Shown: piece by piece, positions 1-7,448 of the stretch
Numbering within the stretch: the stretch's first letter is position 1
How the letters are laid out: each line of letters opens with the position of its first letter
Made by a program: the position numbers and the translations under genes
The notes under the pieces: generated by a model
Seen by the model: the letters and a program-made list of their open reading frames with translations, nothing else
What the model was told of the DNA's origin: nothing
Database searches by the model: none
Assembly: GCF_041912895.1 (NCBI RefSeq)
Contig: NZ_JAYSGI010000003.1
Span: forward strand, 124,001 to 188,000
Source: Pelagerythrobacter sp041912895
Lineage (GTDB): Bacteria; Pseudomonadota; Alphaproteobacteria; Sphingomonadales; Sphingomonadaceae
Direction: 5' to 3'
Length of the DNA stretch: 64,000 bases

Positions 1-67
1 GCCGATCGTGCACGGCAAGTGCGATGTCGTTCCCCAGCCAAATCGGCTCGGTTCGATCTCCCGCCAT
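1..67 (-). CDS. doc: Doc-type death-on-curing toxin, N-terminal fragment
   Basis: Only the first 22 codons lie in the window; the gene runs off the left edge. The minus strand from position 67 reads M-A-G-D-R-T-E-P-I-W-L-G, then N-D-I-A-L-A-V-H-D-R. This matches the usual start of the Fic/Doc death-on-curing family (E-P-x-W-L, then A-x-x-x-H). Doc toxins phosphorylate elongation factor Tu. The ATG begins 8 bases after the stop of the AbrB-type antitoxin gene, the classic antitoxin-first order, so the two should be co-transcribed. The Fic catalytic motif lies outside the window, so activity cannot be judged. Confidence 0.72.
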   Translation of the reverse strand, partial: MAGDRTEPIWLGNDIALAVHDR

Positions 68-75
68 CGGATTAC

Positions 76-303
76 CTACTTTGCAAGAACCCGCAGGATA
101 TCACGATCTTCGCGCATGATGGCCTCGGCTGCCTCCATCTTGGCGGCGAAATCCGGGTCGACCGAGCTGAGCCGAACGCCATCGGGCGCTTCAGACAGAA
201 ACAGCGCATCGCCCACGCCCGCGCGCAGGCGTGCCAGAACCTCCTTCGGCAGGATGATTCCGGCGGAGTTGCCGATGCGGGTGATTTTGAGCGTGGCGTT
301 CAT
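76..303 (-). CDS. AbrB/MazE-family antitoxin of a Doc-type TA pair
   Basis: This 75-residue protein begins M-N-A-T-L-K-I-T-R-I-G-N-S-A-G-I-I-L-P, the hallmark of the SpoVT/AbrB swapped-hairpin DNA-binding fold (residues about 3-45). The acidic, helical C-terminal tail (about 50-75) is the expected toxin-binding segment. It precedes the Doc-type toxin by 8 bases. Antitoxins of this fold bind palindromes in their own promoter, and a perfect inverted repeat lies 9 bases upstream of the start codon. The AbrB-plus-Doc combination is common in Alphaproteobacteria. Function as an autoregulated antitoxin is inferred from fold and context. Confidence 0.85.
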   Translation of the reverse strand: MNATLKITRIGNSAGIILPKEVLARLRAGVGDALFLSEAPDGVRLSSVDPDFAAKMEAAEAIMREDRDILRVLAK

Positions 304-311
304 GCGAGTGT

Positions 312-327
312 TATAACGTTCGTTATA
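312..327. promoter_or_regulatory. Palindromic operator/promoter of the toxin-antitoxin pair
   Basis: The sequence TATAACG-TT-CGTTATA is a perfect inverted repeat with 7-base arms. It ends just upstream of the antitoxin start codon at 303. It also contains TATAAC, which resembles a -10 hexamer, so repressor binding would block transcription. Autoregulation by the AbrB-type antitoxin is the expected arrangement. The binding itself is inferred. Confidence 0.6.
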
Positions 328-401
328 CCATCATGCAATCGCTTTCGCCGTGCACGAAAACACTTGCGGCGGGCCCGGCAATCCTCACATCGTCGCCAGC
401 G

Positions 402-2492
402 ATGTTGCGGCAATACGAACTTGTGGAGCGGGTCAAGGATTACGACCCGGACGCCGACGAGGCGCTGCTGAATCGCGCCTATGTCTATACCGTGCACAAG
501 CATGGTACGCAGAAGCGCGCCTCGGGCGATCCCTATTTCAGCCATCCGGTCGAGGTGGCCGGGCTGATGACCGATCTCCAGCTCGATCAGGAGACGATCA
601 TCACCGCGCTGCTCCACGACACGGTCGAGGATACGCTGGCGACGATCGAGGACGTCGAGGAGCATTTCGGGGCCGACGTGGCGCGACTGGTCGACGGAGT
701 GACCAAGCTTTCCAAGATCGAGGCGATGCCCGAAAACGAGCGTGCGGCGGAAAACCTGCGCAAGTTCCTGCTCGCGATGAGCGAGGATATCCGCGTGCTG
801 CTCGTCAAGCTGGGCGACCGGCTGCACAACATGCGTACGCTGCATTTCATCAAGAGCCCCGAAAAGCGCCGCCGCATCGCGCGCGAGACGATGGACATCT
901 ACGCCCCGCTGGCCGAACGGGTGGGAATGTACGAATACATGCGCGAGATGCAGCTGCTCGCGTTCGAACAGCTCGAGCCCGAAGCGTACAAGACGATCAC
1001 CGGCCGGCTGGAGCAGATCCGGCGGCAGGGCGGCGGGCAGGTCGATGCGATCGCGCTCGCGATCAAGCAGTCGCTCGCCGAAGCGGGTCTCAAGGTCGAA
1101 GTGACGGGGCGCGAGAAACACCCCTATTCGATCTGGAAGAAGATGGCCGAGCGCCACATGCCGTTCGAGCAGGTGAGCGATATCATGGCCTTCCGCGTGA
1201 TCTGCGAAAGCGAGGCCGACTGTTACGCCGCGATGGGCCTGCTGCACACGACCTGGCAGTTCATCCCGGGCAAGTTCAAGGATTACATCTCCACTCCCAA
1301 GACCAACGGCTACCGCTCGCTCCACACCTCGCTGATCTACGAGAATTCGATGCGGGTGGAGGTGCAGATTCGCACGCGCGAGATGCATCGCACCAACGAA
1401 TACGGGCTGGCCGCGCACTGGGCTTACAAACAGGGCGACCGGCCCGACGGGCAGGTCGGCTGGCTGCGCGACCTGATCGAGATCGTCGACGCCAGCCACG
1501 ACGCCGAGGAACTGCTCGAGCACACGCGCATGGCGATCTACCAGGATCGCATCTTCGCCTTCACGCCGAAGGGCGCGCTGTTCCAGTTGCCGATCGGCGC
1601 GACCCCGGTGGACTTCGCCTTCGCCGTCCACACCGATCTGGGCGCGCAGACCGTGGGCGCGAAGATCAACGGGCGCCACATGCCGCTGCGCACACGGCTG
1701 GAAAACGGCGACGTGGTGGAGATCATCAAGGGCAAGAGCGCCGAACCGCAACTGTCGTGGCTCGGCTTCGTCGTCACCGGCAAGGCGCGGGCCGCGGTGC
1801 GCCGCGCGGTGCGGCTGAAGGAACGTGCCGAAGTGGCCGAGATCGGCCGCAAGCTGTTCGACGAGATCGCCGCGCGCGTGCCCGCCAAGATCGGCAAGAA
1901 GGCGATCCGCGACGCGGTCGGCCGGCTCGAACTGGAAGACGAGGAAGACCTGATGTACGCGATCGGCACGGCCAAGCTGGCCGATCGCGAGGTGATGGAG
2001 GCTCTCGTCCCCGGCTGCACGGCGGAGATGGCGAGCGAAGCTGAATGGGCGCGGCGCGATCACGCGATCTCGATCCGCGGTCTGACCCCGGGCGTCGGCT
2101 TCCAACTTGCGACCTGTTGCCACCCGGTGCCGGGCGACCGGATCGTCGGCCTGCGCAAGCCGGGCGAGGGCGTCGAGGTGCACGCCATCGACTGCTTCGA
2201 GCTTGCAAGCGGGATCGACGCTGACTGGCTCGACCTGTCGTGGGGGCAGCGCTCGCAGGGCGCGGTCGGGCGGCTGCGCGTGATCCTCTACGACCGGCCG
2301 GGCACGCTCGCCGAGATGGCGGCGATCTTCGCGCAGAACCACGCCAACGTCGTCGCGCTCGACCAGACCCAGCGCGACAATCCGTTCCAGACCTACGAAC
2401 TCGATCTCGAGGTGCAGGATCTGGCGCACCTCACCCGCATCCTCAGCGCCTTGCGCGCGAGCGATGCGGTCGCCCAGGCCGAGCGAATCTGA
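402..2492 (+). CDS. spoT: Bifunctional (p)ppGpp synthetase/hydrolase (Rel/SpoT, RSH)
   Basis: This 696-residue cytoplasmic enzyme makes and degrades the stringent-response alarmone (p)ppGpp. The HD hydrolase domain is intact: H48, H72-D73 and E76-D77 within L-L-H-D-T-V-E-D-T. The synthetase domain shows K-H-P-Y-S-I-W-K-K, the nucleotide-binding T-N-G-Y-R-S-L-H and E-V-Q-I-R-T. A TGS domain starts near residue 381 (F-T-P-K-G) and a C-terminal ACT domain covers about 622-696. The length is normal for long alphaproteobacterial RSH proteins. An upstream in-frame ATG at 333 adds 23 residues of low-complexity sequence; 402 fits the family start (M-L-R-Q-Y-E-L-V-E-R). Its stop overlaps the start of the VOC gene. 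Confidence 0.95.
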   Translation: MLRQYELVERVKDYDPDADEALLNRAYVYTVHKHGTQKRASGDPYFSHPVEVAGLMTDLQLDQETIITALLHDTVEDTLATIEDVEEHFGADVARLVDGVTKLSKIEAMPENERAAENLRKFLLAMSEDIRVLLVKLGDRLHNMRTLHFIKSPEKRRRIARETMDIYAPLAERVGMYEYMREMQLLAFEQLEPEAYKTITGRLEQIRRQGGGQVDAIALAIKQSLAEAGLKVEVTGREKHPYSIWKKMAERHMPFEQVSDIMAFRVICESEADCYAAMGLLHTTWQFIPGKFKDYISTPKTNGYRSLHTSLIYENSMRVEVQIRTREMHRTNEYGLAAHWAYKQGDRPDGQVGWLRDLIEIVDASHDAEELLEHTRMAIYQDRIFAFTPKGALFQLPIGATPVDFAFAVHTDLGAQTVGAKINGRHMPLRTRLENGDVVEIIKGKSAEPQLSWLGFVVTGKARAAVRRAVRLKERAEVAEIGRKLFDEIAARVPAKIGKKAIRDAVGRLELEDEEDLMYAIGTAKLADREVMEALVPGCTAEMASEAEWARRDHAISIRGLTPGVGFQLATCCHPVPGDRIVGLRKPGEGVEVHAIDCFELASGIDADWLDLSWGQRSQGAVGRLRVILYDRPGTLAEMAAIFAQNHANVVALDQTQRDNPFQTYELDLEVQDLAHLTRILSALRASDAVAQAERI

Positions 2493-2860
2493 TGGGAGCC
2501 GTTATCGGCCTCGATCACGTGCAACTGGCGATGCCGGAGGGCGGGGAAGATGCCGCGCGCGCGTTCTACCGCGATGCGCTGGGCCTCGCCGAAGTGCCCA
2601 AGCCGTCGCATCTCGCGGCGCGCGGAGGGTGCTGGTTCGAGGGCGGCGGGGCGCATATCCACCTCGGCGTGGAGCGGGATTTCCGCCCGGCGCGCAAGGC
2701 GCATCCCGCGCTGCTGGTCGACGATCTGGGTGCGCTCGTCGCGCAGCTGGAGGAGGCGGATGTCGTGTTCACAGAAGGCAAGCCGCTTGACGGCTACGCG
2801 CGTGGCGACGTGGCCGATCCGTTCGGCAACCGCATCGAGCTGATGGAGCGGTTGCGCTAG
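2492..2860 (+). CDS. VOC-family (glyoxalase/bleomycin-resistance fold) protein
   Basis: This 122-residue single-domain protein has the beta-alpha-beta-beta-beta vicinal-oxygen-chelate pattern. Likely metal ligands are the His of L-D-H-V-Q-L near the start, H-I-H-L in the middle and the Glu of R-I-E-L-M-E at the C-terminus. Domains of this size work as dimers. Its ATG shares a base with the rel stop codon (TGATG), so it is probably translationally coupled to rel. The substrate cannot be read from the sequence. The 3' end is overlapped on the opposite strand by the tail of the GNAT reading frame. Confidence 0.85.
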   Translation: MGAVIGLDHVQLAMPEGGEDAARAFYRDALGLAEVPKPSHLAARGGCWFEGGGAHIHLGVERDFRPARKAHPALLVDDLGALVAQLEEADVVFTEGKPLDGYARGDVADPFGNRIELMERLR

Positions 2861-3401
2861 GGTCGGGCTCTGCGGCGAGCCGTGCCGCGTCCGGCCAGTG
2901 GCACCGCAGGCGCATTTCGCCGCGGGCAATGTCCCAGTCCGACACCACCTGCTCGACGATCCGGGCGCCGAGCGCTTCGTAGAATCCGCGCGCCGGCGAG
3001 TTCTTCTCGAACACCCACAGCCATAGCCCGGCGTCAGCATCGCGCGCCGCGATCCGGCGCGCGGCTTCGCGCAGCAGGGCCGTGCCCACACCGCGCCCCC
3101 GAACGGCGGCGGCCGAGTGCAGATTGTCGACGAACCCGCCCCAGACGGGGTGCTCGCGGTGATAGAGGCAGACGAAACCGGCCAGCGCGTCGCCTTCGTC
3201 TTCGGCCAGCACGACCTCTTGCGTGGCGGGCGGATCGCTCAGCCGCTTCGACCACACCGCCAGCCGGTCGGCATCGATCGGCCCGGCGAGATAGGCGGGA
3301 TCGAGCACGTTCGCATAGGCGCCGCGCCAGTTCGCGGCGTGGAGCGCGGCGATCGCCGGGGCATCGCCAGGCGCGGCCTCGCGCAGGCGGATGCCGGTCA
3401 T
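2769..3401 (-). CDS. GNAT-family N-acetyltransferase
   Basis: The acetyl-CoA-binding motif A is clear: V-R-G-R-G-V-G-T-A-L-L, followed by the C-terminal W-V-F-E-K-N-S-P-A-R-G-F-Y-E-A-L-G-A motif typical of GNAT enzymes. The conserved domain covers about residues 1-165. The remaining 45 residues are basic and low-complexity, and run antisense into the VOC gene for 92 bases. The ATG at 3401 overlaps the stop of the upstream cyclophilin gene (ATGA), so the pair is an operon. The acceptor substrate is unknown. Confidence 0.85.
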   Translation of the reverse strand: MTGIRLREAAPGDAPAIAALHAANWRGAYANVLDPAYLAGPIDADRLAVWSKRLSDPPATQEVVLAEDEGDALAGFVCLYHREHPVWGGFVDNLHSAAAVRGRGVGTALLREAARRIAARDADAGLWLWVFEKNSPARGFYEALGARIVEQVVSDWDIARGEMRLRCHWPDAARLAAEPDPSATAPSARCGCRTDRPRRHARSRQAACLL

Positions 3402-4378
3402 CCGCCCGCTTCGTCCGCCCGCCGCACCGGCACCGTGATATTGCAGATGTCGGCGCCGCCCGCGGGCACGATGAAGAACGGATCGCGCCGGTTCGCGCGC
3501 GCCTCGGCATAGCGGGCGAAGCTGTCGCTTGCCGTAGAGAGGTATTCGAACCGTGGCTGTTCGGCTGCGGGCAGGTCGGCGGCGACCCGGACCGAACCGA
3601 TCGGCGTGCGCTTGCCCGCTTCCTCGGCGGTGTAGAAGCCGAGATCGCCCGAACCACGCGGCAGGCTGGAGAGGTGCTCGATCCCCTCGATCACCCGACC
3701 CACGACCGCGATGTTGCGGTCGAGATGGCGCGGCGCGTGGCCGATTACCGTGTAGAGTTCCGCGCCCGAGCCGGTGTCGGGCGACATGCCGCGGCCCACG
3801 CCGACCGTGCCGTAGCAATGGACCGGCCAATTGCGTTCGGTATCAGGCGTGCCGACGCCGGCGACGGGAAATCCTTCATGAAAACTGGTCCAGCGATGGA
3901 TATCGTTGGGTGGCCAGAACAGTGGGTCGAGCGCGCGTGGGCGGTCGATGGATCGCGGGTAGACGTAGGCCGCTTCGTCCATCGTCCGCAAACCTCCGGG
4001 CAGCGGCTTGGCTTCGCCGGTCGCTTCGGGATTGTCGTAGTTCGGATCGCCCCATTGGGCGACGTAGTTATCCTGCACGCGATTTACGCTGATCCCGTCG
4101 TACCACCCGGCGCGGGCGAGCGTGCGGATGTTCTCGACCCACCCTTGGGAAAACGGCGCGGGCATGAGCTGGATCACCACCGTGCGCTCGATGCCGTCGG
4201 GCGCGGGGGCCAGCATCATCACCAGCAGGTCCTCGGGCGCGATCGCGGTCCAGTCCGTGGCGGGCGCGGCGGCGGCGATCTCGCCGGGGCTGGGCGGCGC
4301 GGGCGCATCGTCCTGCGCGGTTGCGGGAAGGGCGAGTGCGAGCGCGGCGGCGCCGGCTGCCAGGGCGAAGGTCCTCAT
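3398..4378 (-). CDS. Secreted cyclophilin-type peptidyl-prolyl cis-trans isomerase
   Basis: This 326-residue protein is predicted to be periplasmic. The first about 21 residues form a signal peptide ending A-T-A-Q. The cyclophilin domain spans about 55-260; N-x-R-x-L-A-R-x-G-W-Y-D-G and N-R-V-Q-D-N-Y-V-A-Q-W-G-D-P match the canonical active-site Arg and Q-x-G-D segment, although V replaces the usual Phe. Long inserts make it larger than the typical 160-190 residue enzymes, as in other sphingomonad homologues. The reading frame stays open 62 codons upstream, but the signal peptide supports the start at 4378. It is coupled to the GNAT gene by an ATGA overlap. Confidence 0.85.
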   Translation of the reverse strand: MRTFALAAGAAALALALPATAQDDAPAPPSPGEIAAAAPATDWTAIAPEDLLVMMLAPAPDGIERTVVIQLMPAPFSQGWVENIRTLARAGWYDGISVNRVQDNYVAQWGDPNYDNPEATGEAKPLPGGLRTMDEAAYVYPRSIDRPRALDPLFWPPNDIHRWTSFHEGFPVAGVGTPDTERNWPVHCYGTVGVGRGMSPDTGSGAELYTVIGHAPRHLDRNIAVVGRVIEGIEHLSSLPRGSGDLGFYTAEEAGKRTPIGSVRVAADLPAAEQPRFEYLSTASDSFARYAEARANRRDPFFIVPAGGADICNITVPVRRADEAGG

Positions 4379-4413
4379 ACTGGCGAACCTGCCACCGCAA
4401 GCACGCAAGCAAA

Positions 4414-4451
4414 AGCCCCTTTCCACGCGTTTTCGGGGGCGGAAAGGGGCT
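4414..4451 (-). terminator. Perfect hairpin upstream of the cyclophilin gene, possible minus-strand terminator or attenuator
   Basis: AGCCCCTTTCC (4414-4424) pairs perfectly with GGAAAGGGGCT (4441-4451) around a 16-base loop. On the minus strand the stem is followed by TTTTGC, a short U-tract; on the plus strand there is none. It ends only about 35 bases before the cyclophilin start, so it could end upstream transcription or act as a leader attenuator. The rest of 4379-4632 shows no gene or other recognisable element. Confidence 0.4.
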
Positions 4452-4632
4452 CTGAAGGCAGCGTTCGCAGGGAATGCCGATCCGCGCAGCACTGCCACCA
4501 GGGCAACGGTTACCATGATTCCGAACGGCTGTGGACTCTCCGAACGCATCGCGGCGCAGCGCACGCACCGTCCGGCGCTTGCGCCCCGCGCGATCCGCAG
4601 CTAGGTGCGCGCCTCTGCCCGATCAGGCATGC

Positions 4633-4723
4633 GGAGCGGTGGCCGAGTGGTCGAAGGCGCACGCCTGGAAAGTGTGTATACGGTAACCCCGTATCGTGGG
4701 TTCGAATCCCACCCGCTCCGCCA
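4633..4723 (+). tRNA. tRNA-Ser (anticodon GGA), CCA encoded
   Basis: The acceptor stem GGAGCGG (4633-4639) pairs with CCGCTCC (4713-4719), followed by discriminator G and an encoded CCA (4721-4723). The anticodon stem CACGC/GTGTG encloses the loop CTGGAAA, giving anticodon GGA at 4667-4669, which reads UCC and UCU. A long variable arm (TATACGG/CCCGTAT) is diagnostic of a class II serine tRNA. The T-loop has the canonical GGTTCGAATCC. It is transcribed alone, between two minus-strand genes. Confidence 0.98.
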
Positions 4724-4793
4724 GTTTTCGAATTCCTGTGAGACGTTGCGAGCGGCGGGGTTTATGCGGTCGTGTGCGAGCCGCGCGATCGTC

Positions 4794-6320
4794 TCAGTCC
4801 GCGGCAGGCGCGGCCCATTGCGCGATCGCCTTCTCCATCGCTGCGGCTTTCGCTTTTTCCTGCACGGAGCCGAGATGCTCGGCGCGGGTTTCCGCGCCGA
4901 TGTGGAGATAGACGGTCGGCGGGGTGCCGACCGCCGGCCAGCGCGGGGCGCCGGCGCCATTGGGATCGCCGGTCGTGGCGAAGCGGACCCAGTAATCGCC
5001 CATCAGATCGGATACGGAACGGTCCTGCGCATCCCAATCGTGCTCGGCGGCCTTGGTGTCGAACAGGTATTCCAACTCGCCGCCATGCTCGGTGCCGGGC
5101 AACGTGCCGCGGCCATCGACATGGACCTGATCGAAGTAATAGGCGTAAGCGCGATTGCCCGCCTTGGCATGCTGGTCGGCGAGCGCGAGCGAAGGCAGGA
5201 CGAACCCGAGATCCTCGGCGAGATCCACGGTGGCGTCATCGGGGCTCTTCCCGGTCAGCTCGACGTAGCCATCGCGCAGCGCATCGAACCGGTCGCCGAG
5301 CACGCCGCGCGCCGCCGCCTCGTCCATCCCCCCGAGCGTCGCTTCGTTCGAATTCGAGCCGATGATCAGCGGGACGGGGGCCTGCTTGCCCTGGTAGAAG
5401 GCCTCGCCGGGGCTGCGCACCACCACCTTGCCGTCGATGAACGGGAAAGCCCGTCCCTTGATGACCTCTTCGACCGGAATCGCGCGCAGTTGCGCCGCGG
5501 TGGCATTTTCCAGGCCAAGCTGATCGGTCCACATCTTGCCCAGCAGTTCGGCGTTGACCGGCCCGCCGCGTATCGGCGCCAGCACGCTGCTGCCCGAGCC
5601 CGAATGGGAAGCGGCCTTGTGGAACAGACCGCTCGCGAGGGGCGTGCCCATCAGCAACTGGACCATCCCGGCGCCCGCCGATTCGCCGACGATCGTGACG
5701 TTGTCGGGATCGCCCGCGAACTGCGCGATGTTGCGCTTCACCCATTGCAGCGAGGCGATGGCGTCCATCATCGCATAGTTGCCGAGCAGACCGTCGGGGT
5801 CTTCGGCGGTGAGCGCGGGGTGCGCGAAGAAGCCGAGGCGGCCGAGCCGGTAGTTAACCGTCACCACCACCGCACCGCGCGCGGCCAGCGCAGTACCGTC
5901 GTAGAGCGGGACGCCCGCGGCGCCGAAGGTGAAGCCGCCTCCGTGAAGAAACACGATGACCGGATATTTGCCGGAGCGAGCGGGGCGCCAGACGTTGAGG
6001 AACAGGCAATCCTCGCTCTGCGCCCCCACTTGGGCCCACGCTTCCTCGCGCAGCGGCTGGGGGCAGGCGTTGCCGAAGGCCGTGGCGTCGCGGACGTCGT
6101 CCCACGGCGTCGGCGGTTGCGGCGCCTTCCAGCGCAGCGGGCCGACCGGCGGTGCTGCATAGGGCACGCCGTGGAAGGCCTGCACGTCGCCTTCGGCGGT
6201 GCCGGAAATCGCACCCGTGTCAATCCTGGCGGTCGGCTCCGCCGTTTGAGCCGCCGCCGATGCCGCCATGGCAAGCAAACCCGATATCGCAATGGCGAGC
6301 ATCGTGCGCGTGCGTTTCAT
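4794..6320 (-). CDS. Secreted type-B carboxylesterase
   Basis: This 508-residue alpha/beta-hydrolase has a 24-residue signal peptide (ending S-A-A-A-Q), so it is predicted to be periplasmic or secreted. The type-B signatures are present: the oxyanion H-G-G-G-F, E-D-C-L-F-L-N-V-W with its conserved Cys, and the nucleophile elbow G-E-S-A-G. Candidate triad partners are the Glu in N-S-N-E-A-T and the His in G-T-E-H-G-G. The length matches bacterial para-nitrobenzyl-esterase-like enzymes. It stands alone, with its promoter in the 160-base divergent gap at 6321-6480. The natural ester substrate is unknown. Confidence 0.92.
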   Translation of the reverse strand: MKRTRTMLAIAISGLLAMAASAAAQTAEPTARIDTGAISGTAEGDVQAFHGVPYAAPPVGPLRWKAPQPPTPWDDVRDATAFGNACPQPLREEAWAQVGAQSEDCLFLNVWRPARSGKYPVIVFLHGGGFTFGAAGVPLYDGTALAARGAVVVTVNYRLGRLGFFAHPALTAEDPDGLLGNYAMMDAIASLQWVKRNIAQFAGDPDNVTIVGESAGAGMVQLLMGTPLASGLFHKAASHSGSGSSVLAPIRGGPVNAELLGKMWTDQLGLENATAAQLRAIPVEEVIKGRAFPFIDGKVVVRSPGEAFYQGKQAPVPLIIGSNSNEATLGGMDEAAARGVLGDRFDALRDGYVELTGKSPDDATVDLAEDLGFVLPSLALADQHAKAGNRAYAYYFDQVHVDGRGTLPGTEHGGELEYLFDTKAAEHDWDAQDRSVSDLMGDYWVRFATTGDPNGAGAPRWPAVGTPPTVYLHIGAETRAEHLGSVQEKAKAAAMEKAIAQWAAPAAD

Positions 6321-6480
6321 TTTTCTCTCCTGCTTCCTCGCCTTCTTTGGCCGACGAAGAAGGCGTTGTCAGAAGTCTGCGTCGGCCGGCCCATTGTTTC
6401 AACCAGATATCTCGTCTGCCGCGCGATGTTCGGGATGCCGGACATTGCCAGCCAGGACCGACCGGCCTAAGCGCGGCGCG

Positions 6481-7299
6481 ATGTCCGAAGACGGCTTTTC
6501 GCTTTCTCCGCCGCGCGAACGTCTGTCGCTGCCGAACGTGACGCTTTGTGCTGTCAGTTCATCGAATGTGGCAGCCACGATCGAAGCGATGGAAGCCAGC
6601 CTGGCGCAGGCTTCTTTCGGTGAGGCTATCCTGTTCACCGATGCCGACACCCGTGCCATCCGCGCCGTCATGCATCCCGATCTTCGCGTCGTGCGGATCG
6701 ACAGGATCGGTTCGTCCGCAGCCTATTCGCAATTCGTGCTCACCCAAATGGTCGATCACGTCCGCACCAGCCACTGCCTGATCGTGCAGTGGGACGGCCA
6801 TGTGATCGACGGCGGGCGATGGCAGCAGGAATTTCTCGATTACGACTACATCGGCGCGCGGTGGCCCCAGTTCGACGATGGACGCGATGTGGGAAACGGC
6901 GGTTTCTCGCTCCGCAGCCGCCGGTTGATGGAAGCCTGCCGTGCCCCCGAATTCGCGCCGCATCATCCCGAAGACCTCGCGATCTGCCGCACCAACAGGG
7001 GCTTGCTGGAAGGCATGGGCCTACGTTTCGCCCCGGCCGCGCTGGCCGACCGGTTCTCCGCAGAACGCGCCGGCGATCCCGCGACGAGCTTCGGATATCA
7101 TGGCGTGTTCCTGATGCCCCGCGTCCTCGGTGCAGACCGGTTCTGGCGCATCTATCGCACGCTCGACGAACGCTCGAGCCTGTGGCGCGATTTTTCCGAT
7201 ATCGTCAAAGCCCTGCGAAGCGGCCCAAGTCCGGCCTTGCGTTCGCTGCGGATGGCCGCAAATCGTGTCATCGATTTCGCATTCAGCCACACCCGATGA
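6481..7299 (+). CDS. DUF5672-family protein, putative glycosyltransferase-like
   Basis: This 272-residue cytoplasmic protein has the DUF5672 pattern: an N-terminal T-L-C-A-V-S-S segment, Q-W-D-G-H-V-I-D (an acidic motif where GT-A enzymes bind metal), Y-I-G-A-R-W-P and N-G-G-F-S-L-R-S-R-R. Near the C-terminus F-G-Y-H-G-V-F resembles sugar-binding motifs in related enzymes. DUF5672 proteins occur in polysaccharide loci and are thought to be glycosyltransferase-like, but no activity is established to my knowledge. It is the first gene of the export block, 149 bases before kpsE, and may share its promoter. Confidence 0.7.
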   Translation: MSEDGFSLSPPRERLSLPNVTLCAVSSSNVAATIEAMEASLAQASFGEAILFTDADTRAIRAVMHPDLRVVRIDRIGSSAAYSQFVLTQMVDHVRTSHCLIVQWDGHVIDGGRWQQEFLDYDYIGARWPQFDDGRDVGNGGFSLRSRRLMEACRAPEFAPHHPEDLAICRTNRGLLEGMGLRFAPAALADRFSAERAGDPATSFGYHGVFLMPRVLGADRFWRIYRTLDERSSLWRDFSDIVKALRSGPSPALRSLRMAANRVIDFAFSHTR

Positions 7300-7448
7300 C
7301 AATGGGTGAATGCGAGCCAAACGAAAATCCTTTGGGCTTTGCCAGCCAATGGCGCTAGACGCGGGCGGCAAGGTTGGGCGCATGCGAGCAGCGCACGGAA
7401 TTCACCAGCCTTTTTGCCTCCGGGACTGACAGGTCTAGAAGACTGATT

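Noticed and set aside
300..2429. A 709-codon open frame on the minus strand opposite rel
   Set aside because: It lies entirely antisense to a well-conserved Rel protein, shows no domain and is rich in His/Arg/Asp runs, as expected from the shadow of a GC-rich gene.
4633..4723. The tRNA-Ser as an integration site for an island
   Set aside because: No integrase gene and no direct repeat of the tRNA 3' end was noticed in the flanking DNA.
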